DNA from: Dyella acidisoli | Lineage (GTDB): Bacteria > Pseudomonadota > Gammaproteobacteria > Xanthomonadales > Rhodanobacteraceae | Assembly (NCBI RefSeq): GCF_030160295.1 | Contig: NZ_BSOB01000017.1 | Coordinates: 338,049-402,048 of the forward strand | DNA length: 64,000 nt | Reading direction: 5' to 3' | Shown here: positions 8,318 to 17,086 of the stretch, in pieces | Position numbering within the stretch: position 1 is the first letter of the stretch | Layout: each line of letters opens with the position of its first letter | The notes under the pieces: model-generated | The model's input: the letters and a program-made list of their open reading frames with translations, nothing else | The model's database searches: none | Told to the model about the DNA's origin: nothing | Program-made: the position numbers and the translations under genes

Positions 8318-9468
8318 GTGGACGTCAGAAGCAACCCGTTCTAGGCATTCTGGGCGGCGGACAGCTCGCCCGCATGCTTGCTATCGCTGCTGCTCCGCTG
8401 GGTGTGAGAACGTTGGTGGTGGATAGCGCCGCCGACGCCTGCGCCGGACAGGTGGCGCCACTGCGCCAAGCTGACTGGACCGATTTCGCCGCCCTGGAAA
8501 AATTCGCGGCCGAGGTCGACGTAGTCACCTTCGATTTCGAAAACGTGCCGGCCGACACCGCACATTGGCTCGCCGAGCGTGCAGCGGTGTTTCCCAATCC
8601 ACGCGCGCTGGCCGTAGCGCAGGATCGCCTTGCCGAAAAAACGCTGTTCCGCGAATGCGGTTTGCAGACACCGGCATTCGAGGCGGTCGATACGCGCGAA
8701 GACCTCGACCGCGCATTGGCCAAGATCGGCGCGCCATCCATCCTGAAGACGCGCCGCCTTGGTTACGACGGCAAGGGTCAGTTCCGCATCAAGCAGCTTG
8801 CGGATGCGGATGCCGCATGGGCCACGCTAGGCGCGAACGCGCATGGGCTGATTCTGGAAGCCTTCGTGCCATTCGAGCGTGAGCTCTCCGTGCTGGCAGT
8901 GCGTACGCGCAATGGCGATTTCCGCGTGTGGCCGCTCACACAGAATTGGCATACAGATGGTGTGCTCAGCTTGAGCCTCGCTCCAGCGCCGGAGGTTGGC
9001 GCATTGCAGGCGCGCGCTGAGGCCTTGGCGCGCACGCTAGCGGAGCGCTTGGATTACGTCGGAGTGTTTGCGCTCGAGTTGTTCGTCAAAGATGGCGAAT
9101 TGCTCGGCAACGAAATGGCGCCCCGCGTGCATAACTCTGGACACTGGACCATCGAAGGCGCCATTGCCAGCCAGTTCGAAAACCACGTGCGCGCGGTGCT
9201 TGGTTTGCCGTTAGGCGATACCTCCGCGCGTGGTTTTTCAGCGATGTTCAATTGGATCGGCGAGTTGCCAGATGCTGCACCGGTGTTGGGCACGGTCGAT
9301 GGGCATTGGCACGACTACGGCAAGGAGTCGCGTCCGGGACGCAAGGTGGGACATGCCACGGTATGCGCGCAGGATGCGAAAACCTTGGCTGCGCGAGTGG
9401 GTGAGATTGCGCGCGTGTTGAAGCGCGAAGAGCAAGCGGCGCCCGGTATACGCGCGTTATCTAACTAA
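8314..9468 (+). CDS. purK: N5-carboxyaminoimidazole ribonucleotide synthase
   Basis: An ATP-grasp enzyme that joins AIR and bicarbonate at the cost of ATP to make N5-CAIR, the substrate of the preceding PurE. The 384 residues begin with a Rossmann-like [16 protein letters not shown], then the ATP-grasp core ([16 protein letters not shown]), and the substrate/Mg segment [14 protein letters not shown]. It begins with GTG at 8314 overlapping the purE stop. A 136 bp dispersed repeat follows six bases after its stop. Confidence 0.97.
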   Translation: MSGRQKQPVLGILGGGQLARMLAIAAAPLGVRTLVVDSAADACAGQVAPLRQADWTDFAALEKFAAEVDVVTFDFENVPADTAHWLAERAAVFPNPRALAVAQDRLAEKTLFRECGLQTPAFEAVDTREDLDRALAKIGAPSILKTRRLGYDGKGQFRIKQLADADAAWATLGANAHGLILEAFVPFERELSVLAVRTRNGDFRVWPLTQNWHTDGVLSLSLAPAPEVGALQARAEALARTLAERLDYVGVFALELFVKDGELLGNEMAPRVHNSGHWTIEGAIASQFENHVRAVLGLPLGDTSARGFSAMFNWIGELPDAAPVLGTVDGHWHDYGKESRPGRKVGHATVCAQDAKTLAARVGEIARVLKREEQAAPGIRALSN

Positions 9469-9474
9469 GTGAAT

Positions 9475-9610
9475 CCCTCTCCCTTCGGGAGAGGGTGCCG
9501 AGAGGCGGGTGAGGGTTCGGGCGAAGCGCGGTATCGACTTTTCGTGCGAGCCTGCATCATCACGCGCTGATCGCACCCTCACCTCAACCCCTCTCCCGAA
9601 GGGAGAGGGG
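9475..9610. repeat. 136 bp palindromic repeat (family B, copy 1)
   Basis: It begins CCCTCTCCCTTCGGGAGAGGG and ends with CCCCTCTCCCGAAGGGAGAGG in inverted orientation. The core shares long stretches with the element at 50821-50956, for example GCGCGCTGATCGCACCCTCACC in nearly the same place. It lies in the convergent gap between purK and sodB and could act as a bidirectional 3' hairpin. Confidence 0.8.
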
Positions 9611-9619
9611 CTAAACGCA

Positions 9620-10201
9620 TCAGGCGAGATTTTTCGCCGCAAAATCCCAGTTCACCAGATCCCAGAACGATTCAACGTACTTCGGACGCGCATTGCGGTA
9701 GTCGATGTAGTACGCGTGTTCCCATACGTCGATGGTGAACAGCGGCTTGTCGCTGCCGGTGATCGGTGTGGCAGCGTTGGACGTGTTGACGATGCCCACC
9801 GAACCGTCCGGACGCTGCACCAGCCAAGTCCAGCCCGAACCGAAGTTGCCGACGGCCGACTTGGTGAATTCTTCCTTGAATTTGTCGAAGGAGCCGAACG
9901 CCTTGTCGATCGAATCGGCCAGCTTGCCGGCGGGGGCGTTGTCCTTCTTCGGCGAGCGCATGGAGTGCCAGTAGAAGGTGTGGTTCCAGATCTGCGCTGC
10001 GTTGTTGAACACGCCGCCGGACGACTTCTTGATGATGTCTTCCAGCGCGGCACTTTCGAACTCCGTGCCCTTGATCAGGTTGTTGAGGTTGGTCACATAG
10101 GCCTGATGATGCTTGCCGTAGTGAAACTCCAGCGTCTCGGCCGAGATGTTCGGCTCCAGCGCGTTCTTTTCGTAGGGCAACGGGGGAAGTTCGATCGCCA
10201 T
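9620..10201 (-). CDS. sodB: Superoxide dismutase, iron type
   Basis: It converts superoxide to oxygen and peroxide in the cytoplasm. At 193 residues it matches bacterial FeSOD. The metal ligands are visible in [20 protein letters not shown] and the C-terminal [13 protein letters not shown]. The [13 protein letters not shown] segment, with its glutamine, is that of iron rather than manganese enzymes. A TAACTC-spaced ribosome site sits upstream. It is divergent from grxD, so two oxidative-stress genes share a 110 bp promoter region. Confidence 0.95.
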   Translation of the reverse strand: MAIELPPLPYEKNALEPNISAETLEFHYGKHHQAYVTNLNNLIKGTEFESAALEDIIKKSSGGVFNNAAQIWNHTFYWHSMRSPKKDNAPAGKLADSIDKAFGSFDKFKEEFTKSAVGNFGSGWTWLVQRPDGSVGIVNTSNAATPITGSDKPLFTIDVWEHAYYIDYRNARPKYVESFWDLVNWDFAAKNLA

Positions 10202-10309
10202 GGGTAACTCCTGGGCGTTGGCTGAGGATAACGGGTGACCACCCGGCCGGGCGCCGGGACGGCTGGTACACTACTAAGCTGGCTGCATTGTAGTGATGAA
10301 TCTCAAGTT

Positions 10310-10636
10310 ATGGACGTCAATGAGCGAATCAAGGCGGTGCTGGCCGAGCACCCCATCGTGCTTTTCATGAAAGGCACGCCGCAATTCCCCATGTGCGGCT
10401 TCTCCGCTCGCGCAGCGCAAGCGCTCACGGAAGCGGGCGCGACGTTCTATGCGGTGAACGTGCTGGCTGATCCGGAAATCCGCGCAGCCTTGCCGCACTA
10501 CGCCAACTGGCCTACGTTCCCGCAGCTTTTCATACAGGGCGAGCTGATCGGTGGCTGCGACATCGTCGAAGACCTCAAAGCCTCCGGCGAACTAGCGCGT
10601 ATGGCGCAAGACGTAGAAGGGGAACATCAAGCATGA
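10310..10636 (+). CDS. grxD: Monothiol glutaredoxin of the Grx4 type
   Basis: A 108-residue glutaredoxin with the CGFS active site (Cys29 in PMCGFSARA), WPTFPQLFIQGELIGGCDI and a preceding MKGTP. CGFS glutaredoxins hold a glutathione-ligated 2Fe-2S cluster and hand it on in iron-sulfur assembly. The start at 10310 (MDVNERIK) is the family start; earlier in-frame codons give unrelated residues. Its last codons overlap the start of the downstream SDR gene (ATGA), so they are co-translated. Confidence 0.95.
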   Translation: MDVNERIKAVLAEHPIVLFMKGTPQFPMCGFSARAAQALTEAGATFYAVNVLADPEIRAALPHYANWPTFPQLFIQGELIGGCDIVEDLKASGELARMAQDVEGEHQA

Positions 10637-11406
10637 GCTTGAGTCTGCCGTTGCACCGTTTGCCCGTGGCCTGGGCGCCGGCCGCCAATGAGTTGGAAGG
10701 CCGCGTGGTGTTGGTCACGGGTGCCTATGGCGGATTAGGTGGTGCGGTTGCGCGCGCCGTTGCTCGTGCCGGTGCCACAGTAGTAATCACCGGCAAGCGC
10801 AAGCGACAACTGGAACAGCTTTTCGATGCGATGGTCCGCGACGGTCTGCCCGAACCGGTCATCCATCCACTCGATCTAGAAGTGGCCACGCCCCGCGATT
10901 ACGAGGCGCTTGCCGAAGGTTTGCAGCGCGACCTCGGCCGGCTCGATGGCATTGTCCATACCGCGGCAAGTTTTGCCGGCTTGATGCCGATGGCCACGCA
11001 CAAGCCGGATGCCTGGCTGCGCAGCCTGCACGTCAACGTATCCGCACCGTTCGCGCTTACCCAGGCTTGCCTGCCATTGCTCACGGCTGCGCCCGACAGC
11101 GCAGCGGTGTTCGTGTTGGACAATCCGGAGCTGGTGCATCGTGCGCACTGGGGTGCTTACGGCGTGTCAAAGGCGGCGCTGGAGCGTTTCGTTGCCATTC
11201 TTCATGACGAGCACGACGAAGGTGCGTTCCGTGTGCATGCGCTGCTGCCGGCGCCGATGCGGACCACCTTGCGTCGTACTGCCTATTTCGGTGAAGACAC
11301 CTTGCAGCACCCGGTACCGGACAGCACGGCCGAAGCAGTGGTGTATCTGCTGAGTGCGAAAGCCGCTGCTGCGCGTGGCGGCGTGCTCGATCTACGCATG
11401 GCATGA
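10633..11406 (+). CDS. Short-chain dehydrogenase/reductase (YciK-like)
   Basis: A 257-residue Rossmann-fold oxidoreductase. The cofactor loop TGAYGGLGGAVA sits near residue 30, the NAD-binding Asp/Leu block after it, and the catalytic pair as YGVSK near residue 176. The GKRKRQLEQLFD segment after the second strand suggests NADP preference. It resembles E. coli YciK, whose substrate is unknown. The 4 bp overlap with grxD shows co-expression, but no functional link is established. Confidence 0.85.
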   Translation: MSLSLPLHRLPVAWAPAANELEGRVVLVTGAYGGLGGAVARAVARAGATVVITGKRKRQLEQLFDAMVRDGLPEPVIHPLDLEVATPRDYEALAEGLQRDLGRLDGIVHTAASFAGLMPMATHKPDAWLRSLHVNVSAPFALTQACLPLLTAAPDSAAVFVLDNPELVHRAHWGAYGVSKAALERFVAILHDEHDEGAFRVHALLPAPMRTTLRRTAYFGEDTLQHPVPDSTAEAVVYLLSAKAAAARGGVLDLRMA

Positions 11407-11444
11407 TCGAGCAGCATGTTGCGCGCTAATCAAAAGGGGATTCA

Positions 11445-12053
11445 ATGGAAACGCAGATGACCACCATGTCGGCGGCGATCCTGCTGTTCCTGATCATGGA
11501 TCCGCTCGGCAACATTCCCATCTTCCTGACCTTGCTCAAAGATGTGGCGCCCAAGCGGCGCCGCGCAGTGATGGTGCGCGAACTGTTGATTGCACTGGCC
11601 GTGTTGCTGATGTTCTTGATGGGCGGTCAGTTGATTTTGAAGCTGCTGCAACTGCGGCAAGAGTCCATCAGCATTGCGGGTGGCATCGTGCTGTTCCTGA
11701 TCGGCATCCGCATGGTATTTCCACCGGCCGAGGGTGGCATCTTCGGACAAGCCGGTGAAGGCGAGCCTTTCATCGTGCCGATGGCGATTCCCGGCGTGGC
11801 CGGGCCTTCAGCGATGGCGGCGCTGTTGCTGCTTACGAATACGCAACCGGGACGCAACGCGGACTGGGCGATCGCATTGCTGTGCGCGTGGCTGGCGACG
11901 GCCATCATCCTGCTCAGTTCCACTTATTTGTTCCGTTGGCTCGGTGAAAGCGTGCTCACTGCACTGGAGCGCGTGATGGGCATGTTGTTGATTGCCTTGT
12001 CTGTGCAGATGTTTCTCAGCGGTATCGCGGCTTATTTGCATCTGGCGGTTTGA
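11445..12053 (+). CDS. MarC family integral membrane protein
   Basis: A 202-residue inner-membrane protein with six predicted helices. The family start (MSAAILLFLIMDPLGNIPIFLTLLK) and the middle motif AIPGVAGPSAMAALLLL are those of the MarC/YhgN group, once annotated as NAAT amino-acid transporters. Transport activity is not firmly shown for the family. An AAAGGGG ribosome site precedes the ATG. It may be in the same transcript as grxD and the SDR gene, 38 bp upstream. Confidence 0.87.
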   Translation: METQMTTMSAAILLFLIMDPLGNIPIFLTLLKDVAPKRRRAVMVRELLIALAVLLMFLMGGQLILKLLQLRQESISIAGGIVLFLIGIRMVFPPAEGGIFGQAGEGEPFIVPMAIPGVAGPSAMAALLLLTNTQPGRNADWAIALLCAWLATAIILLSSTYLFRWLGESVLTALERVMGMLLIALSVQMFLSGIAAYLHLAV

Positions 12054-12234
12054 TTGTTTGTGCTCCCGCAAAATCAATGCGATAGGTCATGAGGCACAAC
12101 CGATTTGAACGCGGTTTTAAGAATCCATACGTGATCCTTCGTGTATTCTTGCGCTCCGTACCAGTTTGACCCTGCGATTTCTCGCAGTTGTCACACTTGA
12201 TCGGCAACATGGATTAAAACCAAGGGAGGCGGTC

Positions 12235-13950
12235 ATGCTTCACGTTGAACAGGCCCTTACCGAACGTCTGCCATGGCTCGCTCAGCACCCGATGATTCGC
12301 AGGCCCGTCGCCGGCATGTTGGGGCGACTTGCCGATGAAGCGGGCTTCAATCGGGTACTTGATCGGCTTGCCGACACCAAGGGGTTCGATTTCGCCGAAC
12401 AGGTCCTGGATCTGTTGGGCTGCAGCTATCACGTCGTGCAGCGCGAGCGGGAACATATTCCCGTCGAAGGTGGCGTGATGGTCGTTGCTAATCATCCGCT
12501 AGGTATGCTCGACGCGATGGCCTTGCTGGACCTGGTGGGTTCGGTACGCAAGGACGTGCGTATTCTCGGCAATGACTGGCTGGCTGCCGTTCCGCAACTA
12601 GGTCCTTTGCTGTTGCCCGTCGATGTATTCGGCGGCGGCGCGGCTTCGCGCATGCGCAACATTTATCGTGCGCTCGATCGTGGAGAGGCCCTGATTATTT
12701 TTCCGGCTGGCGAAGTTTCCCGCATGGGCCCGGTCGGAGTACGCGATGGTCGCTGGGCGGATGGTTTCGCGCGAATGGCCATGCGCAGCAAGGTACCCGT
12801 GTTGCCGATTCATGTAGCAGCGCGCAATTCGGCCATGTTCTATGGGCTTTCCATGCTGGCCAAGCCGCTCAGTACGGCCATGCTGCCGCGCGAAGCGGTG
12901 GCGACTCACGTCAGCCGCATTGGTTTTAGCGTAGGTGCGCTGGTAAGCGCGGAAGAAATGATCAAGCGCAGCGATAACAATTCGCAGCGTGCGGCCGATT
13001 TGATGCGTAGGCATGTGTATCGCATCGGCCGTCGGCGCGGCTTGATCTTCGGCGGACAGGTACCGTTGGCCCATCCCGAGCCGGTCGATCGCGTGGCGAT
13101 GGAGTTGGCGCAAAGCGAAAAGCTCGCCGATTTGGCTGACGGTAAACAGTTGATCGTGTTGCGCGGCCAAACTGACGGTGCTGCGTTGCGCGAGATCGGT
13201 CGTTTGCGCGAACTCACCTTCCGCAAAGTGGGCGAAGGCACCAATACCCGCCGCGATCTGGATGCTTACGATGCCCATTACGAGCACCTCGTGCTGTGGG
13301 ATCCGAAGGCACTGCGCATTGTCGGTTCGTATCGCCTTGGTCATGGCGGTCGGCTGATTGCAGAGCGCGGTATGAGCGGTCTGTACACCGCCAGTTTGTT
13401 CAATTATTCGCCAGCGTTGGAATCGCGATTGGCGCAGGGGTTGGAACTGGGTCGCAGCTTCATTGCCCCGGCGTATTGGCGTTCGCGCGCGCTGGATCAG
13501 CTGTGGCAGGGTATCGGCCTGTATCTGCAGCGACATCATGCGGAGCTGCGTTACCTGTTCGGACCGGTGAGCATGTCGGTAAGCCTTCCGCTTCAGGCGC
13601 GCGAATGGATTGCCGCGGCACATCAGCATTACTTCGGCGCGCCGGGTCTTGCCTCGGCCCGCCAGCCGTTCAAGGTTTCAGCGGACGTGCTTGAAAGGGT
13701 GCGCGGCGAGTTGGAAGGCCTGGACCCGGTCAGCGGTCTTGGCAAATTGCGCCATCACTTGGACGCGCTAGGAGTTAGCTTGCCGGTGCTCTATCGCCAA
13801 TACGTGGACTTGGTCGAGCCCGACGGTGTGCAATTCCTCGATTTTGGCGAAGACCCCGGTTTCTCCGGCTGTGTTGATGGCTTGGTGATGCTCGATCTTT
13901 CGCGCCTCAAGCCCGCTAAGCGAGCGCGTTATCTGGGCAAAGGCGTCTGA
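12235..13950 (+). CDS. Two-domain acyltransferase: PlsC-type plus OlsB/GNAT-type (OlsF-like)
   Basis: The 571-residue product joins two acyltransferase domains. Residues ~65-285 are a PlsC-type O-acyltransferase with the catalytic HPLGMLD (H-x4-D) and the FPAGEVSRMGPVG glycerol-site block. Residues ~300-545 are a GNAT-like N-acyltransferase of the OlsB/hemolysin type (LRELTFRKVGEGTN, YDAHYEHLVLWD, GRSFIAPAYWRSRALDQLW). The same order is known in OlsF, which makes ornithine lipid in one polypeptide: the C-terminal part acylates ornithine and the N-terminal part adds the second chain. The assignment to ornithine lipids is inferred from architecture. The ATG at 12235 follows a strong AAGGGAGG site; an open stretch upstream lacks one. 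It stands alone with its own promoter gap. Confidence 0.8.
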   Translation: MLHVEQALTERLPWLAQHPMIRRPVAGMLGRLADEAGFNRVLDRLADTKGFDFAEQVLDLLGCSYHVVQREREHIPVEGGVMVVANHPLGMLDAMALLDLVGSVRKDVRILGNDWLAAVPQLGPLLLPVDVFGGGAASRMRNIYRALDRGEALIIFPAGEVSRMGPVGVRDGRWADGFARMAMRSKVPVLPIHVAARNSAMFYGLSMLAKPLSTAMLPREAVATHVSRIGFSVGALVSAEEMIKRSDNNSQRAADLMRRHVYRIGRRRGLIFGGQVPLAHPEPVDRVAMELAQSEKLADLADGKQLIVLRGQTDGAALREIGRLRELTFRKVGEGTNTRRDLDAYDAHYEHLVLWDPKALRIVGSYRLGHGGRLIAERGMSGLYTASLFNYSPALESRLAQGLELGRSFIAPAYWRSRALDQLWQGIGLYLQRHHAELRYLFGPVSMSVSLPLQAREWIAAAHQHYFGAPGLASARQPFKVSADVLERVRGELEGLDPVSGLGKLRHHLDALGVSLPVLYRQYVDLVEPDGVQFLDFGEDPGFSGCVDGLVMLDLSRLKPAKRARYLGKGV

Positions 13951-14003
13951 GCCTTCTATTGCCTCTCTCCTCGGGCATAGATATCCATCAATTGGGAAAA
14001 ACT

Positions 14004-14031
14004 GCTCCTCCCCTGGTTGAAGGGGAGGAGC
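14004..14031 (+). terminator. Hairpin after the OlsF-like gene
   Basis: GCTCCTCCCCT, a six-base loop and AGGGGAGGAGC make a perfect 11 bp stem 54 bases after the stop, with only a short T-containing tail. It probably ends or protects the acyltransferase mRNA. The arm resembles the CCCTCCCC-type hairpins scattered elsewhere in the window. Confidence 0.55.
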
Positions 14032-14099
14032 TTGTCTGGGGCTTTCTCCACAGTTGAGATGCTTCTGTAAAATCCATGTAAAGGAAATGTGGGATTGTG

Positions 14100-14437
14100 C
14101 TAAGGTATCGCTAAGGATACGTGACCGCTTTTCCCTCGCCTGGGCGTAAGTAAATGGCTTGGAAAGGCATGCGAATCAGCTTGCACGTGTTTCGTCCAGG
14201 GTTATGTCAAAGGGTCGGAGTTCTTCTGCTCTGTCCCGCTGGAAAAAGCAAAACCTAGGGGTTCCTGAGAAGGCCACTCGGCTCATCCAACAGGTGAGCC
14301 CGAGCCTTTTTGTGTCGGGGAATCGCAAGTGGCCAGGAGGGCCGGCTGATATCGAGTTGTCACCAGCAATGGTCGAGCGGTCATTACAAGCGGTGCCAAA
14401 AAATTTCGAAATCAATAACCGAACTACGGGGCTCTTC
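14100..14437 (+). promoter_or_regulatory. Long structured leader with an internal terminator-like hairpin
   Basis: About 490 bases separate the previous gene from the TonB-receptor start, with no convincing coding frame. At 14277-14304 CTCGGCTCA pairs with TGAGCCCGAG around a nine-base loop, and CCTTTTT follows. An outer pair, GGCCACT at 14272-14278 with AGTGGCC at 14328-14334, would enclose or compete with that hairpin. Just after it, GGCCAGGAGGGCCGGC loosely resembles the B12 box of cobalamin riboswitches. The other conserved cobalamin elements are not clearly recognisable, so I call it only a candidate attenuator or riboswitch. Confidence 0.4.
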
Positions 14438-16897
14438 ATGAAACGAACGCATCTTTACGCAGGGATTGCCATGGCTTGTTACTTCACCGCGGGTGCTGCG
14501 CTGGCGCAGACCGCAGGTGATCAAAGCCAAACGAATGCTCAGCAGCGCGCCTCGGTGTCGACCACGTCGAACACCACCAACGACACGGCCACCAAGCGCG
14601 CCGTGCAGCAGTTGAGCGCGGTGCAGGTGAAGGCTCAGTCGCTCGCCCTCGGTGGCGGCCTGATGTCGGTGCAGGAAGCGCCGAAGGCGGTGTCCACCAT
14701 TTCGCGCGATGCGATTGTCAAGTCGGCTCCGGGTGCGACTTTTGTGCAGGCCATCGACAGCATCCCTGGCGCGGTGACCGCGACGGATGACGTCACCGGC
14801 CTCAACGACGGCACCGCTGCCATTCGTGGCTACACGCTCGACGAAATCGGTGTAACGGTGAACGGTGCGCCGATCAACGACAGCGGCAACTACAAGATTT
14901 ACCCGACCGAGTACGGCGACACCGAGAACATGGGTGACATCACCGTGCAGCAGGGTTATCCGGACAACGACATGCCGATTCCGGGCGCTGCAGGCGGCTC
15001 GATTGCCTGGGTGACGCTCGATCCCTCGCACAAGGGTGGTGTGGATTTCAGCCAGTCGTTCGGCGGCCATGACTATCGTCGCACCTTCTTCCGCTTGAAC
15101 ACGGGCGATCTCGGCCCGGTGCGTTCATGGGTTTCGTACTCCGACAACCAAGTGAACCTGTGGCGCGGCCCCGGCACTTCGCACGTGACCAAGGTCGACG
15201 CCAAGTCGGTGTGGACCATCGACGCCGACAACACCATTTCGGCCGCTGTGCAGTACAACCGCGAAATCAAAACCAATTTCGAGTCGCTGACCAAGGCGCA
15301 AGCGCAGCAGGATTACAAGCAGAGCTATCTAGGCGTCTATACGCCTGGTCAGACCAGCAACAACTTCTACCTGTTGCACCAGAATCCGTTCGTGAATTAC
15401 CTGGCCAGCCTGGACGGCGAGTTCAAGCTGTCCGACAACCTGCACCTGTCGGTCGTCCCGTATTTCCAGTGGGGTGAAGGCGGTGGCGGTTCGGGCACCA
15501 CGTTCAGCGAGTACAACGGCAAGGGTTCGAACGAGCCGCTGTTCAAGGTCGTGACCTACGATCTCAACGACAACGGCAAGATCGACAACAAGTACTCCAA
15601 CGTGCTGGTCAATTCGTACAGCTACTCGTACACCTTCCGCCCCGGTGTGATCGCCAAGTTGAACCAGGACTTCGGCCTGGACAACAGCCTGGAATACGGC
15701 GTGTGGTTCGAGCGTCCGCGCCAGTCGCAGGGTCAGGTGTTCATTCCGATCAACTACAACACCGGTGCGCCGCTGGACCAGTGGGCCGGCAATGACAGCT
15801 TGATCCGCTACTCCAACGGTGTGGTCCAGAAGACGTACGATCAGTACACCACCACCACGAACGCCAAGGGCTTCATTACCGACACGTGGACGCCGACCGA
15901 TCAGCTGACGCTGACCGGCAGCATTGCCTACGTGTGGTCCAAGCGTGATGGCTTCATGTGGGAATATCCGGGCTCCACTGGTTCGCTCACCAAAAAGCTG
16001 GCCGTGAGCAACTTCAATTCCTCGTTCGGCGGCTCCGCCAACCAGACCTTCCACGACTTCACGCCGACCTTCGGTGCCAAGTACCAGCTGGATGAGCTGA
16101 ACCAGTTCTACTTCGGCTACGGCCACACCTTCCGTGCGCCGATCAATGGTGCAGTGCTGTCCAACGAGTTTGCCAACTACGGCAAGAACCCGGTGAACGT
16201 GAAGCCGGAAACGGCCGATACGGTGGATCTGGGCTGGCGCTTCTACGGCGACACGATCTCGGCGAACGTGGATGCGTATGCCTCCAACTTCCACAACAAG
16301 CAGATCTCCGGTTACGACCAGAACACGGGTCTGACGGTGTACGTGCCGCTTAATCGCGTGCATCTGCGTGGCCTGAACTCCGAAGCCAGCTACAAGATCA
16401 CGAACGAGTGGACGATCTACGGCTCCTACTCCTACACACAGGCTCGCCTGGAAGACAACATCAACACGCTGGGTGACGGCATCTACTACACCCGCGGCAA
16501 GACGATGATCGCCACGCCGCAAAACCTGGTGTACACGTCGGTCAACTACAACAACGGCCCGTTCTGGGCGCAGTTGAACGCGAAGTACACCGGCTCGCAG
16601 TGGGGCGACTGGTCCAATACCGAGAAGGTGGGCGGCTACACCACGTTCAACTTCAACGCTGGCTGGAACTTCGCCGACTTCGGTGGCTGGCTGCACAAGC
16701 CCTACATCAAGCTCAACGTGTTCAACCTGGCTAACCGCAAGGCGCTCACGTACGCCAGCAACGTGTCCGCGTTCCTGGCTTCCAATCCGAACAACGTGAA
16801 GGACGTCAACGGTGTGACGCTGTTTGCTTCTGCGCCGTACTACACGCTGCTGGAAGAGCGCACCTACATGGTGACGTTCGGCGCTTCGTTCTTCTAA
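14438..16897 (+). CDS. TonB-dependent outer-membrane receptor
   Basis: The 819-residue product starts with a Sec signal peptide (MKRTHLYAGIAMACYFTAGA, cleavage after ALA) and a Gln/Asn/Thr-rich spacer. A plug domain follows (about residues 55-190: VQEAPKAVSTISRDAI, AIRGYTLDEIGVTVNGAPIND) and then a 22-strand barrel that ends in the aromatic outer-membrane signature MVTFGASFF. Such receptors import siderophores, cobalamin or glycans using TonB energy. No transport partner adjoins it, so the ligand is not known. I start at 14438; the frame is open to 14159 but the translated leader is not signal-like. A long structured leader precedes it and a strong terminator follows. Confidence 0.9.
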   Translation: MKRTHLYAGIAMACYFTAGAALAQTAGDQSQTNAQQRASVSTTSNTTNDTATKRAVQQLSAVQVKAQSLALGGGLMSVQEAPKAVSTISRDAIVKSAPGATFVQAIDSIPGAVTATDDVTGLNDGTAAIRGYTLDEIGVTVNGAPINDSGNYKIYPTEYGDTENMGDITVQQGYPDNDMPIPGAAGGSIAWVTLDPSHKGGVDFSQSFGGHDYRRTFFRLNTGDLGPVRSWVSYSDNQVNLWRGPGTSHVTKVDAKSVWTIDADNTISAAVQYNREIKTNFESLTKAQAQQDYKQSYLGVYTPGQTSNNFYLLHQNPFVNYLASLDGEFKLSDNLHLSVVPYFQWGEGGGGSGTTFSEYNGKGSNEPLFKVVTYDLNDNGKIDNKYSNVLVNSYSYSYTFRPGVIAKLNQDFGLDNSLEYGVWFERPRQSQGQVFIPINYNTGAPLDQWAGNDSLIRYSNGVVQKTYDQYTTTTNAKGFITDTWTPTDQLTLTGSIAYVWSKRDGFMWEYPGSTGSLTKKLAVSNFNSSFGGSANQTFHDFTPTFGAKYQLDELNQFYFGYGHTFRAPINGAVLSNEFANYGKNPVNVKPETADTVDLGWRFYGDTISANVDAYASNFHNKQISGYDQNTGLTVYVPLNRVHLRGLNSEASYKITNEWTIYGSYSYTQARLEDNINTLGDGIYYTRGKTMIATPQNLVYTSVNYNNGPFWAQLNAKYTGSQWGDWSNTEKVGGYTTFNFNAGWNFADFGGWLHKPYIKLNVFNLANRKALTYASNVSAFLASNPNNVKDVNGVTLFASAPYYTLLEERTYMVTFGASFF

Positions 16898-16954
16898 GAA
16901 GCGTCATCTCGCCCGACTCCCTCTCCTCTTTTTGGGGAGAGGGATGGGGTGAGG

Positions 16955-16984
16955 CAAGCCCCGCGCGCAGCGGGGCTTTTTTGT
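16955..16984 (+). terminator. Rho-independent terminator after the TonB receptor
   Basis: AAGCCCCGC and GCGGGGCTT form a strong stem with a short GCA loop, followed by TTTTTT. It lies 60 bases after the receptor stop. Confidence 0.85.
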
Positions 16985-17086
16985 GCCCAAAACATTGACC
17001 GCGCCACGGTTTCGGCGAGATGCTAGGCGGCCGCACGCACAGGTTGCAGCACCGCGCCGCGTAAGAAATCCAGGAGAAGATGGGAA

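Noticed and set aside
14159-14437. In-frame N-terminal extension of the TonB receptor
   Set aside because: The signal peptide begins at 14438. The upstream translation is not hydrophobic and lies over the structured leader.
15329-16696. 455-codon minus-strand frame inside the TonB receptor
   Set aside because: Val/Arg/His-rich shadow translation opposite a well-supported gene; no domain and no start signal.
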